This document shows, in pieces, positions 47,663 through 57,269 of a DNA stretch of 64,000 nucleotides. A model generated the notes under the pieces. It worked only from the letters and a program-made list of their open reading frames with translations, had not been told where the DNA came from and searched no databases. Positions within the stretch are counted from its first letter, which is position 1. The number at the start of each line of letters is the position of its first letter. The DNA is from an uncultured Collinsella sp. (lineage in GTDB: Bacteria > Actinomycetota > Coriobacteriia > Coriobacteriales > Coriobacteriaceae), in the NCBI GenBank assembly GCA_947642445.1, contig CANRSF010000005.1, positions 1 through 64,000 on the forward strand. The letters run 5' to 3'. A program made the position numbers and the translations under genes.

Positions 47663-48367
47663 ATGGGCGTCATCGATCCCTTTTCTGTTGCTCGGGCCGC
47701 GGGGCTTGAGCTGATCGGGAAGCCCGAGGGCCTCACGCTCACCGACGGCGCGATGGAGCTGCGTGCTGATTTTGCCCGCATGCTTCCAAGGCTCAAGCAG
47801 GGCCGTCTGCAGCAAGAGCTGCTGGTAAAGGCTGCGCGCGCAAAAGGCATCGAGCAGCCATGGGCGATTGACGCCACGGCAGGCTTTGGCGAGGATTCGC
47901 TGCTGCTGGCGGCCGCGGGCTTTACCGTCGATCTGTATGAACAGGATTGCGTGATTGCGGCGCTCCTCAAGGATGCCTTGGATCGCGCGGCAGATGATCC
48001 GGCGCTTGCGGTTGCCGTGTCGCGTATGCGCTTACATGCGGGCGAGGATAGCATTGCTGGCCTTCGCCATACAGCTGAGCTGATCGGGCAGGGCGAGCTT
48101 GCCGCTCCCGACGTGGTGTATCTGGACCCCATGTTTCCCGAGCGTACCAAGAGTGCGGCGGTCAAAAAGAAGTTCCAACTCCTGCACCATTTGGAGCAGC
48201 CGTGCGCCGATGAGGAGACGCTGGTCGAAGCCGCGCTTGCGGTGCGCCCGCGCAAGGTTGTTATCAAGCGGCCGGTGAAGGGGCCGCTGCTTGCCGGCGT
48301 TAAGCCGAGCTATCAGCTTGCGGGCAAGGCCGTTCGCTACGATGTTTTGGTGCCGCCGCGCCCGTAG
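47663..48367 (+). CDS. rsmJ: 16S rRNA m2G1516 methyltransferase RsmJ-like
   Basis: SAM-dependent rRNA methyltransferase of 234 residues. AIDATAGFGEDSLLLAAAG is motif I, YLDPMFPERTKSAAVKKK is the RsmJ signature with the catalytic DPMFP loop, and KPSYQLAGKAVRYDVLVP closes the fold. The ATG at 47663 follows GAAGGAG; a GTG six bases upstream overlaps the ribosome site. Confidence 0.9.
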   Translation: MGVIDPFSVARAAGLELIGKPEGLTLTDGAMELRADFARMLPRLKQGRLQQELLVKAARAKGIEQPWAIDATAGFGEDSLLLAAAGFTVDLYEQDCVIAALLKDALDRAADDPALAVAVSRMRLHAGEDSIAGLRHTAELIGQGELAAPDVVYLDPMFPERTKSAAVKKKFQLLHHLEQPCADEETLVEAALAVRPRKVVIKRPVKGPLLAGVKPSYQLAGKAVRYDVLVPPRP

Positions 48368-48434
48368 CCTGCGCGCGGTGGCCGGCGATGTGTCGGTGCC
48401 GTGCCGCTGCGTGAGCGCCGCTCCGTTGCGGAGC

Positions 48435-48731
48435 CTATTTCCAAGGATGCGACGTCAGATGCCACCCGCCGCAGTATTCGCATTTGTAGCAGGCCAAACC
48501 ACGCCGCCCACGGTTTTCGCAGTCGGCCATAACGGCCTCGGCCTCGGCGCGTGTGTCGTAGCGGTTTTTGCGCTCGCACGATTTGTAGCGCCAAGCCTCA
48601 TCGCGCTCGGCGTCCAGGGCGTCGCGGCGCTCGTCCTCGCGCGCAAACAGGTCGCTCATATCGCCGCCGGTGGCAGCGCCCAAAAACTCGCTTTTGGCCT
48701 TTGACCAGGCGGCTCGCTTTTTGCTTCCCAT
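48435..48731 (-). CDS. Hypothetical protein with C-terminal zinc-ribbon-like motif
   Basis: A 98-residue basic protein. The N terminus reads MGSKKRAAWSKAKSEF, the middle is charged and helical, and the end has CYKCEYCGGWHLTSH, a probable metal knuckle (C-x2-C-x2-C plus His). The start at 48731 has AAGGAG very close; an upstream ATG at 48764 is also possible. May bind nucleic acid; no family recognised. Confidence 0.65.
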   Translation of the reverse strand: MGSKKRAAWSKAKSEFLGAATGGDMSDLFAREDERRDALDAERDEAWRYKSCERKNRYDTRAEAEAVMADCENRGRRGLACYKCEYCGGWHLTSHPWK

Positions 48732-48807
48732 CCGCTCCTTGCCCTTTCCAAACGCTGGTATCATTGCTCAATCAAAGTGATACCAATAAACGTGAGGTCG
48801 CCGCGTG

Positions 48808-49296
48808 ATGATCAGAAAAACCCTCGAGACCGACATTCCTGCCGTCATGGCCATCTATGATGCCGCCCGCGCCTTTATGCGCGCGCATGGCAACGCCACG
48901 CAGTGGCCCGAGGGCACGCCTTCGGCCGAGCAGCTGGCTGCCGATATCGCCGCCGGTGGCAGCTATGTGTGCGAAGTCGACGGTCGCGTGGTGGCGACGT
49001 TTGCCTTTTTGCCGGGCCCGGACGAGTGCTATGACGTCATCGAGGACGGTCAGTGGCGTAGCGACACTCCGTACGCCGTACTGCACCGCGTGGCGTCCGA
49101 CGGCACCGTGCACGGTATCGCGGCCGCGATGTTTGCCTTTGCCAAGGCGCGCGCTGACCACCTGCGTATCGACACGCACGCGGACAATCTGCCTATGCAG
49201 GGCGCGAGCATGAAAGCGGGGTTCGAGCGCGCCGGCGTTGTGTATGTGTCGGACGGCACGTCGCGTGTTGCGTTCGACTGGCTGCGCGAGGCATAA
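48808..49296 (+). CDS. GNAT-family N-acetyltransferase
   Basis: A 162-residue acyltransferase. MIRKTLETDIPAVMAIYDAA is the usual N-terminal strand-helix, YVCEVDGRVVATFAF the central sheet, LHRVASDGTVHGIAAAM the acetyl-CoA loop, and IDTHADNLPMQ the last conserved segment. A GTG directly before the ATG is an alternative start. Substrate unknown. Confidence 0.9.
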   Translation: MIRKTLETDIPAVMAIYDAARAFMRAHGNATQWPEGTPSAEQLAADIAAGGSYVCEVDGRVVATFAFLPGPDECYDVIEDGQWRSDTPYAVLHRVASDGTVHGIAAAMFAFAKARADHLRIDTHADNLPMQGASMKAGFERAGVVYVSDGTSRVAFDWLREA

Positions 49297-49330
49297 GAGC
49301 CGAGTCACATACCAGCGTTTCATCGAAATG

Positions 49331-49357
49331 AAAATGGCCCCGCGTGGGGCCATTTTT
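49331..49357 (+). terminator. Rho-independent terminator
   Basis: aaaatggcccc pairs with ggggccatttt, followed by T. Confidence 0.85.
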
Positions 49358-49600
49358 GGTAAAACGCGTCGTTGTGGGGCTCGCGTTGTTACCGCCCAGA
49401 TGAGTCCGGGCGGACAAAAAGGGGAGGTGCCGGCTTTCGCAAGGCGCGAACCTACGAAAATCGCCGCGCGGCAACGCAGGGCGATGAGCTCGGTCGGGGG
49501 ATAGGGCCCGCTTCGCCCGCCGGCCCGTAAATTGTATCATCCAGTGTGGAACGAGGATGCCCGTTGCCGCGTGCGATGGGCTTGCAATAAGAGGAGAGCC
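49358..49600. other. GC-rich leader before TetM-like gene
   Basis: No gene. Contains a GC-rich inverted segment (gggcccgcttcgcccgcc) and an AT-rich box ttgtatcat about 60 bases before the ATG that could be a -10. No known riboswitch recognised. Confidence 0.4.
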
Positions 49601-51604
49601 ATGTCGAAGCAAGCGGTCGTTGGAATCTTGGCGCATGTCGATGCCGGCAAGACCACGCTGGCCGAGGCCATGCTGTTCAACGCGGGTCGCATTCGCAAGC
49701 GCGGCCGCGTTGACGATGGCGATTCACACCTGGACACCAACGCGATCGAGCGCGAGCGTGGCATTACGATCTTCTCGTCGCAGGCCGTGCTCGACCATGG
49801 CGATACCCACGTCATGCTCGTGGATGCGCCGGGGCATGTCGATTTTTCTGCCGAGGCGGAGCGCACGCTGCGCGCACTCGACTACGCGATTTTGGTTGTG
49901 GGCGCCAATGACGGCGTGCAAGGGCACACCGAAACCCTGTGGCGCCTGCTTGCGCGCTATGACATCCCGACGTTCATCTTTATCAACAAAATCGACTTGG
50001 AGCATCCCGGCCGCGATGTTTTGCTGGCACAACTTAGGCAGCGTCTTTCCGAGGGCTGCCTGGATGCCGGCGAACTGCTGGCGGGCGGCGCCGTTCAGGA
50101 GGACGCTGCTGCGTTGGACGAAGCGGCGCTCGAGGAGTTTCTTGAAGCGGGTGAGCTTTCTGTCGCAACGCTGTCGCGCATGGTTGCCGAGCGCAAGCTC
50201 TTTCCCTGCTTTGCCGGCTCGGCGCTCAAGGACCAAGGCGTTGACGAGCTACTGGATGGTATATGCGCGCTGATGCGTGAGCAGGCGTGGCTCCCGGAGT
50301 TTGCCGCGCGCGTCTATCGTGTCAGCCGCGGGGATCGTGGCGAGCGCTTGGCTTGGGTTAAAGTGACCGGCGGCACGCTGCGCGCAAAACAGATGATCAG
50401 CGGGCATTCTAGTGCCGAGGCGTGGGAACAGAAGGTCGATCAGGTACGCATCTATAACGGCGAGAAGTATGAGCTTGCCCAAGAAGTTGCTGCTGGCGGT
50501 ATTTGCGCCGTGACGGGTCTTGCGCACGTTCGCCCAGGGGACGCCCTGGGCGCGGAGTCCGCGGGCGATGCGCCCGTCATTGCGTCAGTCCTCACCTATA
50601 CGGTGCTGCCGGGCGAACACGACGCCCATACGGTGTTCAAAGCATTGACTGAGTTGGCGGACGAAGATCCCATGCTCGGCGTAAGCTGGAATACGCATCT
50701 TGAGCAGATTCACCTGCAGTTGATGGGCGCCGTGCAGCTCGAGGTCGTGCAGCGCGTGCTGGCCGATCGTTTTGGCCTTGCGGTCGAGTTTGAGCCCGGC
50801 GGCATTCTCTATAAGGAGACGATCTCGCAGCCGGTCGAGGGTGTGGGCCACTTTGAGCCGCTGCGCCACTATGCCGAGGTGCATCTGCGTCTGGAGCCGT
50901 TGCCAGCAGGTTCGGGCGTGCAGTTTGGCACCGTGACCTCGACCGACGAGCTCGATCTTAACTGGCAGCGTCTGGCACTCACCAACGCCATGGAGCGCGA
51001 CCACCTGGGCGTGCTGACCGGCTCGCCCATCACCGATGTGCGCATTACGCTTACGGGCGGCCGCGCGCATGCCAAACACACCGAGGGCGGCGATTTTCGC
51101 CAGGCCACGTACCGCGCGATTCGCCAGGGTTTGATGCGGGCGCGCGAGGCCGGCGCAGACGTGTTGCTGGAGCCGTGGTACCACTTTGAGCTCGAGGTGC
51201 CGGGGGAGTGCGTGGGCCGGGCGCTCTCGGATGCCACGCGCATGGGTGCCGAGTACGAGCCGCCGGCAATGGCGGGCGAGAGGGCGAAGCTTGTGGGTCG
51301 CGTGCCGGCATCCGAGGTGCAGGATTATGCGCTGGAGGTAGCTGCCTACACGAGCGGTCGCGGACATCTGTACCTGGAGTTCGCCGGTTATGCGGCTTGC
51401 CATGATGCCGAGCGCGTCATCGAGGCGGCCGCCTATGAGCCCGAGGCCGATCTGCCCAACACGCCCGACTCGGTCTTTTGCGCCCACGGCGCCGGCTACA
51501 CGGTCAAATGGTACGACGTGCCCGCCGCGGCGCACGTAAAGGTCGATCCCGCCACCTTCCGCCCCTGGCGAGCAGCCGACGCCGAGTTTTTCGGCCACAT
51601 GTGA
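49601..51604 (+). CDS. TetM/TetW-like ribosomal protection GTPase
   Basis: A 667-residue EF-G-like GTPase. GILAHVDAGKTTLAEAML, ERERGITIFSSQ, DAPGHVDF and INKIDLEH mark the G domain, and domains II-V follow in the order of the Tet ribosomal protection proteins. GAGGAGAG precedes the ATG. GC content fits the chromosome and there is no mobile context, so it may be a resident paralogue rather than an acquired tetracycline determinant. The stop codon lies inside a gtgacaaaggg palindrome. Confidence 0.85.
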   Translation: MSKQAVVGILAHVDAGKTTLAEAMLFNAGRIRKRGRVDDGDSHLDTNAIERERGITIFSSQAVLDHGDTHVMLVDAPGHVDFSAEAERTLRALDYAILVVGANDGVQGHTETLWRLLARYDIPTFIFINKIDLEHPGRDVLLAQLRQRLSEGCLDAGELLAGGAVQEDAAALDEAALEEFLEAGELSVATLSRMVAERKLFPCFAGSALKDQGVDELLDGICALMREQAWLPEFAARVYRVSRGDRGERLAWVKVTGGTLRAKQMISGHSSAEAWEQKVDQVRIYNGEKYELAQEVAAGGICAVTGLAHVRPGDALGAESAGDAPVIASVLTYTVLPGEHDAHTVFKALTELADEDPMLGVSWNTHLEQIHLQLMGAVQLEVVQRVLADRFGLAVEFEPGGILYKETISQPVEGVGHFEPLRHYAEVHLRLEPLPAGSGVQFGTVTSTDELDLNWQRLALTNAMERDHLGVLTGSPITDVRITLTGGRAHAKHTEGGDFRQATYRAIRQGLMRAREAGADVLLEPWYHFELEVPGECVGRALSDATRMGAEYEPPAMAGERAKLVGRVPASEVQDYALEVAAYTSGRGHLYLEFAGYAACHDAERVIEAAAYEPEADLPNTPDSVFCAHGAGYTVKWYDVPAAAHVKVDPATFRPWRAADAEFFGHM

Positions 51605-51631
51605 CAAAGGGGCAGCCCCTTTGTCACATGC
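51598..51631. repeat. gtgacaaaggg palindrome
   Basis: Perfect arms tgtgacaaagggg / cccctttgtcaca. The first bases form the TGA stop of the TetM-like gene. Confidence 0.88.
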
Positions 51632-51697
51632 TATTGGTATAACTCGGTACAAGTTGGTATAACTATTACCAGGGTTTGCCAATCCGAGGAGGCCGAC

Positions 51698-52816
51698 ATG
51701 AATCCAAATCCCTTTAAGCCAACGGCAGGCAAGCGGCCTCCGATGCTCATCGGTCGCGAGTCGGTCGTCGAAGATTTCGAGGAAGGACTCGACAACGGCG
51801 CCGGAGCGCCGGGCAGGCTCATGCTCATTACGGGAAACCGCGGCTGCGGCAAGACGGTTCTCCTGCGGGAGCTGCAACGTCTAGCCAATGAGCGCGGATG
51901 GGCGGTTGTCTCCGATTCCGCTTCGCTTGGCTTATGCGATCGCCTGGCCGACGCGCTTCGCTCGAATAAACCCGTTGTGACGTCAATGGAGTTTGGGCCG
52001 TCGTTTGGTCGGATGTCGGTCGAGGCGGCTCGGGCAAAGGGCCAGACGCTACGGGGGCTGGTCAACGAGCGCCTCAAGAAGCTCGGTCCAGGCAAGGGCA
52101 TACTGTTTGCGATTGACGAGGCACAATCTGCGTCTATCGAGGAACTGGCGGCTCTTGCCGTTCTCTATCAGCAGGTGCTCGGAGATCAGGATGCCACGGG
52201 CTTGTCCGATAGCGACCAGCGCGGTCTTGCGCTGGTGTTCGCCGGCTTACCCAGTATGGTAGACGATTTGCTCGAAGAGCCGAGCGTGACGTTTTTGCGG
52301 CGTGCCCAGCAGCGTACGCTGGGGGCGATATCTTTGCCCAAGGTGCGCGATTCATATATCCAGACGGTTAAAGACGCTGGCCTTTGCGTTGACGCGGAGA
52401 CGGCGGACCTTGCGGCACACAAGAGCATGGGGCATCCCTATATGGTTCAGCTGGTGGGATATTACATGTGGCGCTCTGCTGTCCGGCGCAACTCGCGAGT
52501 CATTGAAAGACGCGATGTCGAGGATGGCCATGCGGATGCCGTCTCCGAGTTCTACGAAGCGGTCGATGCGCCCCTGTATTACGGGCTGCGCAGTCCACAG
52601 CGCCTTTTTATCGAGGCCATGGCTACTGAAGAGGGTAAGCCGACGCGCATGGCGGATATCATTGAGCGCTGCGATCGCACTCAGAGCTGGGCGAGTAAAT
52701 ATCGCGCAAGCCTGATTCGCGAGCGCGTCATCGAGGCCGCCGGATACGGCCTTGTGCGGTTTACCGTGCCCATGCTGGGCGAGTATATCCGCGACCGCGT
52801 TTTATGGCATGAGTAG
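51698..52816 (+). CDS. AAA-type ATP-binding protein
   Basis: A 372-residue ATPase of the AAA_16 kind. Walker A is GNRGCGKTVLL and Walker B GILFAIDEAQSA; a sensor region and a C-terminal winged-helix-like segment follow. GGAGG precedes the ATG. Two direct ttggtataact motifs lie 25-60 bases upstream, suggesting a control site. It overlaps the UvrA-like gene by eight bases. Confidence 0.82.
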   Translation: MNPNPFKPTAGKRPPMLIGRESVVEDFEEGLDNGAGAPGRLMLITGNRGCGKTVLLRELQRLANERGWAVVSDSASLGLCDRLADALRSNKPVVTSMEFGPSFGRMSVEAARAKGQTLRGLVNERLKKLGPGKGILFAIDEAQSASIEELAALAVLYQQVLGDQDATGLSDSDQRGLALVFAGLPSMVDDLLEEPSVTFLRRAQQRTLGAISLPKVRDSYIQTVKDAGLCVDAETADLAAHKSMGHPYMVQLVGYYMWRSAVRRNSRVIERRDVEDGHADAVSEFYEAVDAPLYYGLRSPQRLFIEAMATEEGKPTRMADIIERCDRTQSWASKYRASLIRERVIEAAGYGLVRFTVPMLGEYIRDRVLWHE

Positions 52817-55322
52817 GGTGATAAAGGTGACGGAACAGAAGATGAGCCCGCAGGCTATCGAGGTGCGCGGTGCGCGCGTCCATAACCTTAAGGACATCGA
52901 TATCGATATTCCGCTGGGAAGGCTCGTGGGTATTGCTGGCGTGTCGGGGTCGGGCAAGAGCTCGCTGGCGCTGGGAGTTCTTTATGCCGAGGGCTCGCGC
53001 CGTTACCTGGAGGCGCTCAGCACCTATACTCGACGTCGCCTGACGCAGGCCGAGCACGCCCAGGTGGACGAGGTATTGCACGTACCGGCGGCACTCGCGT
53101 TGCATCAGCGTCCTAGTGTGCCAGGCGTGCGCTCGACCTTTGGTACCATGACCGAGCTCAACAATAGCCTGCGTCTGCTCTTTAGCCGTTGCGCCCATCA
53201 CGTGTGCCCACATTGCGGTGCGCGCGTGGAGCCGAGCCTCAACGTGGCCGCAGGCCTGTCGCTCACGTGCCCCGCATGCGGCCGCGAGTTCTACGCGCCG
53301 AGTGCCGAGGACCTTGCCTTTAACAGCGGCGGCGCGTGTCCTACTTGCGGCGGTACCGGCGTCATGCGCGAGGTGGACGAGGCGAGTCTGGTGCCCGACG
53401 AGTCAAAGACCATCAACGAGGGCGCGGTGCTTCCCTGGGGCACGCTCATGTGGGATCTGATGAAGCAGGTGGCTGGCGAGATGGGTGTGCGCACCGACGT
53501 GCCGTTTAACCAGCTCACGCCTGTCGAGCGCGATATCGTGTTTCATGGTCCGGCGGTTAAGAAACACATTCTCTACGTTCCCAAAAACGGCGAGGGCGCC
53601 ACGCCGCTCGACTTTACCTATTACAACGCCGTCTATACCGTTGAGAATGCGCTCGCCAAGGTTAAGGACGATAAGGGACTTAAGCGCGTAGCTCGCTTTT
53701 TGCGCGAGGGCCCGTGCCGCGATTGCGGCGGCACGCGTCTCTCCGAGGCTGCGCGCCAGCCCCAGGTGCGTGGTATCAATCTGGCACAGGCGGCGGCCAT
53801 GACGCTGGGCGAGGCGATTGAGTGGGTGCGCGAGGTGCCTTCATCCTTGCCGACCGAGATGCGGCCCATGGCGACGGACATCTGCGATTCGTTTTTGAGC
53901 ACGGCGCGTCGCCTGGTCGACCTGGGGCTCGATTACCTTTCGCTCGACCGCGCCGGTGCCACGCTATCCACAGGTGAGCGCCAGCGCGTGCAACTTGCCC
54001 GCGTGGTGCGCAACCGATCGACGGGTGTGCTCTATGTGCTGGACGAGCCCTCGATCGGTTTGCATCCTGCCAATGTCGACGGTCTGGTAGGCGTGATGCG
54101 CGATCTGGTGGATGACGGCAACACTGTGGTTGTTGTTGACCACGATACGCGCGTTCTAGCGGAAGCTGACTATCTGGTCGAGATGGGCCCCGTTGCCGGA
54201 GCAGGCGGTGGTAATGTGATTGCTGCAGGTACGGTGGACGAGGTCGAACAATCGCAGGGCAGCCGCATCGCCCCGTTCTTGCGCTCGGACCCCAAGCGTC
54301 TGCGCCCGCAGGTGGCTGACGACGAACTGTTCGACCTAGGCCATATCCGCATGGCGACCGATGCCATCCATACCGTCAAACCACTCGAAGTCGATATCCC
54401 GCGCGGCCGCCTTGTCGCGGTGACGGGTGTTTCGGGTTCGGGCAAGACGACACTGGTGCTCGAGACGCTCATCCCGGCACTCAAGGCGCAGGCAGCCGGC
54501 GAGCGCCTGCCCAGGCACGTGCGTTGGATCGATGCCGAGGGTATCGCGCGCGCCAACCTGATTGACGCCACGCCCATCGGTGCCAACGTGCGCTCGACGG
54601 TGGCGACCTATGCCGACATCCATGACGAGCTGCGCCGCGCCTTTGCCCGTACGCCCGAGGCCAAGGAGGCAGGGTATAAGGCGGGCGCCTTTAGCTACAA
54701 CACTGGCACCTTGCGCTGTCCTACGTGCGATGGCACGGGTTCGATATCGCTTGACGTGCAGTTTTTGCCCGATGTCGAGATCGTCTGCCCTGCATGCCGC
54801 GGCTCGCGTTATGCCGACGCAGCCTCGTATATCCATCGCGAGGGCAAGGACGGCAGCCTACTTACATTGCCGCAGCTCATGGATATGAGTGTGGACGAGG
54901 CCATTGACGCCACGTTGGGACTCAAGAAAGTCCAGGCGCGCTTGCAGACCTTGCACGACCTGGGTTTGGGCTACCTGACACTGGGCGAGCCCACGCCGGC
55001 GCTCTCGGGCGGCGAGGCGCAGCGACTTAAGCTTGCGAGCGAGATGGGCCGCGTGCAGGACGATGCCGTATTCGTATTCGACGAGCCCACGATCGGCCTG
55101 CATCCGCTCGATGTTCAGGTGCTGCTGAGTGTGTTTGACGGCCTCGTTGCCAAGGGCGCCACGGTTATCGTGATCGAACACGACCTCGACCTTATCCGTA
55201 ATGCCGATTACGTGATCGACATGGGCCCGGGCGGCGGCGACGCAGGCGGACAAATCGTCTGTGTCGGCACGCCGGGCGACATCGCTGCCTGCTCCGCAAG
55301 CATCACCGGCCGCTACCTCTAA
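52809..55322 (+). CDS. Short UvrA-like ABC ATPase
   Basis: An 837-residue UvrA homologue with two ABC modules: GVSGSGKSSL / LSTGERQRVQLARVV / LYVLDEPSIGLHP, then GVSGSGKTTL / LSGGEAQRLKLASEM / VFVFDEPTIGLHP. Zinc modules CPHCGA, CPACGR, CPTCGG and CPTCDG are present. After HQRPSVPGVRSTFGTMTE the roughly 115-residue UvrB-binding domain of canonical UvrA is almost absent, so this is a UvrA2-like or drug-resistance type protein. Starts at 52809 or the GTG at 52827 are possible. Confidence 0.88.
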   Translation: MSRVIKVTEQKMSPQAIEVRGARVHNLKDIDIDIPLGRLVGIAGVSGSGKSSLALGVLYAEGSRRYLEALSTYTRRRLTQAEHAQVDEVLHVPAALALHQRPSVPGVRSTFGTMTELNNSLRLLFSRCAHHVCPHCGARVEPSLNVAAGLSLTCPACGREFYAPSAEDLAFNSGGACPTCGGTGVMREVDEASLVPDESKTINEGAVLPWGTLMWDLMKQVAGEMGVRTDVPFNQLTPVERDIVFHGPAVKKHILYVPKNGEGATPLDFTYYNAVYTVENALAKVKDDKGLKRVARFLREGPCRDCGGTRLSEAARQPQVRGINLAQAAAMTLGEAIEWVREVPSSLPTEMRPMATDICDSFLSTARRLVDLGLDYLSLDRAGATLSTGERQRVQLARVVRNRSTGVLYVLDEPSIGLHPANVDGLVGVMRDLVDDGNTVVVVDHDTRVLAEADYLVEMGPVAGAGGGNVIAAGTVDEVEQSQGSRIAPFLRSDPKRLRPQVADDELFDLGHIRMATDAIHTVKPLEVDIPRGRLVAVTGVSGSGKTTLVLETLIPALKAQAAGERLPRHVRWIDAEGIARANLIDATPIGANVRSTVATYADIHDELRRAFARTPEAKEAGYKAGAFSYNTGTLRCPTCDGTGSISLDVQFLPDVEIVCPACRGSRYADAASYIHREGKDGSLLTLPQLMDMSVDEAIDATLGLKKVQARLQTLHDLGLGYLTLGEPTPALSGGEAQRLKLASEMGRVQDDAVFVFDEPTIGLHPLDVQVLLSVFDGLVAKGATVIVIEHDLDLIRNADYVIDMGPGGGDAGGQIVCVGTPGDIAACSASITGRYL

Positions 55323-55324
55323 CC

Positions 55325-55359
55325 GAATGTGACAAAGGGACTGTCCCTTTGTCACATTC
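55325..55359. repeat. gtgacaaaggg palindrome
   Basis: gaatgtgacaaaggga / tccctttgtcacattc, three bases after the UvrA-like stop. Confidence 0.88.
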
Positions 55360-55511
55360 CCGTTAAAGCCAGCATCTGTCGGCATGGCGCTTGAACAGTT
55401 TTCGCGTGAGGGTCAAAATGGCCTCAACCCATTCGCGAAATTTGCACGCCCTATAGTGAGTGGGCTCTCGCTTGAGCTGATGCTGCCAAGAGGCAGCCGA
55501 TAGGGGCAATT

Positions 55512-56147
55512 ATGGACAATCGAATCTTTGGGTATGCGCGTGTCTCTTCCGCAGACCAGAACCTGGGCCGCCAATTAGACGCGCTGGCAAGGTTTCCCGT
55601 GCAACGGAGCCAGATTTATGCTGACAAGGCAAGCGGTAAGGACTTTAAGCGTCCCCAGTACCAGCGTCTTCTTCGCAGGCTGCGCGAAGGCGACGTTCTC
55701 GTGATCAAAAGTATCGATCGTTTGGGCCGCAATTATCGTGAAGTCCTCGATGAGTGGCGACGCATCACGGTGGATAGGAATGCTGCCATCGTGGTGCTTG
55801 ATATGCCATTGCTCGATACGCGCGAGCAGCCTGATGGCATTACGGGAACGTTCATGGCGGATCTGGTTCTTCAAATCTTGAGCTATGTGGCGCAGCTAGA
55901 GCGCGAAAACATCAAGCAACGCCAGGCGGAGGGCATCGCGTCGGCGCGTTTGCGTGGCGTGAAATTTGGAAGGCCGGCATTCGAACGCCCAGATAGCTAT
56001 CGCGATGTCATCAAATTATTCGAAGGGGGAGAGGTTACGAGGCGAGAGGCTGCTGCGCTTTTGAACGTCAGCGTCTCGACGTTCGATCGTTGGAGACGGG
56101 CGGACGCGACCAGTTTTGACCGTTTGTCGTCTGCTCGTCCTCTTTAG
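55512..56147 (+). CDS. Serine recombinase (resolvase/invertase)
   Basis: A 211-residue site-specific recombinase. The catalytic Ser is in YARVSSADQN (Ser12), with the Arg-rich motif SIDRLGRNYREVLDEW and the dimer helix QLERENIKQRQAEGI; the C-terminal helix-turn-helix is RREAAALLNVSVSTFDRWRR. Opens an AT-richer block. It could invert or resolve a local segment; no crossover sites were identified. Confidence 0.92.
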   Translation: MDNRIFGYARVSSADQNLGRQLDALARFPVQRSQIYADKASGKDFKRPQYQRLLRRLREGDVLVIKSIDRLGRNYREVLDEWRRITVDRNAAIVVLDMPLLDTREQPDGITGTFMADLVLQILSYVAQLERENIKQRQAEGIASARLRGVKFGRPAFERPDSYRDVIKLFEGGEVTRREAAALLNVSVSTFDRWRRADATSFDRLSSARPL

Positions 56148-56312
56148 CTAGACATTTTGACGAGGGGAGTTAATTACACAGAGCCCACTCCTTCCCTCGA
56201 TGTTTATCCAGTTCACGCCCTTGAACCAAATAGTGCCACCGCGTTGCCAATTCGTCTGCTTTTTGACGAGGGCTATATATCGTGTTTTGTTTTGTATTTA
56301 AAGGAGGACGAA

Positions 56313-57125
56313 ATGAAAAGGCGTTATGGAATGGCTCTGGTGACCGCGCTATTTGCGATGGTGTTTTGTGGGGCGCTTCTGCTGAGCGGCTGTTCGCAGT
56401 CTGAGAAGAAAAATGATGAACCTGATTATGCCGATGACCGTGCAATGGCTGTGATTGCTCAAGGTTATCAAAAGCGGTCGGATTATATCGAATCGCTTGG
56501 AGAAGATGCTGATCTAAGCTCGAATAAAGTGCGAAAAGAGATAATTAAAACCGAGATCGATAACGACAAAGAACTCAAAAAGGCGCCTTTTAAAGACGCT
56601 AAGATGCAGGAAGATGTCATCGCCTATCTCAACCTGCTTGACAATCAGCTTGATGTTACCAAGAAGTATGCGGAATCTGATCCTAAGTACTACGAGGAAT
56701 GGGAAAAGGCCTACGACGCACGATCCGCACAGCTTAAGAAACTGGTCGATCGATATGACTTAACAGTCGATGACGAGTATCAAGATGAGTTTGACGAGCT
56801 AATTAAGAACGGTAGGACCGTAGAGGAGAAGACGCATAACGATGAGGTTATCAACGGTTTGCTCTCATCGGCGAATTTTGAGAAAAGTGATGATGGCTAC
56901 GGTCTCTATACGTACACCGCAATCGTCGAAAATACCTCTGACATATCGTTCGAAAACGTTTATCTAAACGTTGCCCTTTACGATGCCGATGGTGTGAGGG
57001 CGGAAGAATGCTACGCAGATACATCTGCCTGGGCGCCTGGCGAGAAGGTGAAGTTTGAGGTAATGAGCGAGGTTGACGCCTCGAGGCTTGCGCCGACGGT
57101 GTCGGGTTACAGCGTCAAGGAATAG
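56313..57125 (+). CDS. FxLYD-domain lipoprotein
   Basis: A 270-residue lipoprotein with lipobox LLLSGCSQ. The middle is helical and strongly charged; the C terminus has an FxLYD-type beta-sandwich (YTAIVENTSDISFENVYLNV, VALYDADGV). AAGGAGG precedes the ATG at 56313; the in-frame ATG at 56157 lacks support. Low GC for the window. Role unknown. Confidence 0.82.
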   Translation: MKRRYGMALVTALFAMVFCGALLLSGCSQSEKKNDEPDYADDRAMAVIAQGYQKRSDYIESLGEDADLSSNKVRKEIIKTEIDNDKELKKAPFKDAKMQEDVIAYLNLLDNQLDVTKKYAESDPKYYEEWEKAYDARSAQLKKLVDRYDLTVDDEYQDEFDELIKNGRTVEEKTHNDEVINGLLSSANFEKSDDGYGLYTYTAIVENTSDISFENVYLNVALYDADGVRAEECYADTSAWAPGEKVKFEVMSEVDASRLAPTVSGYSVKE

Positions 57126-57143
57126 TTCGCGGGAATTGAAAAG

Positions 57144-57178
57144 AAAGCGCGGCCGTTTTCTTTGAACGGTCGCGCTTT
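57144..57178 (+). terminator. Rho-independent terminator
   Basis: aaagcgcggccgtt pairs with aacggtcgcgcttt after the lipoprotein gene. Confidence 0.8.
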
Positions 57179-57269
57179 GCATTGAGCCGTTGACGGAATG
57201 ATTCGTGCCATCATGCTCGCGCTGGAAGATGATGGGAACGTCGGGGCAATAAAGGAAAGGTGAAACAGG

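Noticed and set aside
49358..49600. Structured RNA or riboswitch before the TetM-like gene
   Set aside because: GC-rich inverted pieces exist but match no known class by eye.
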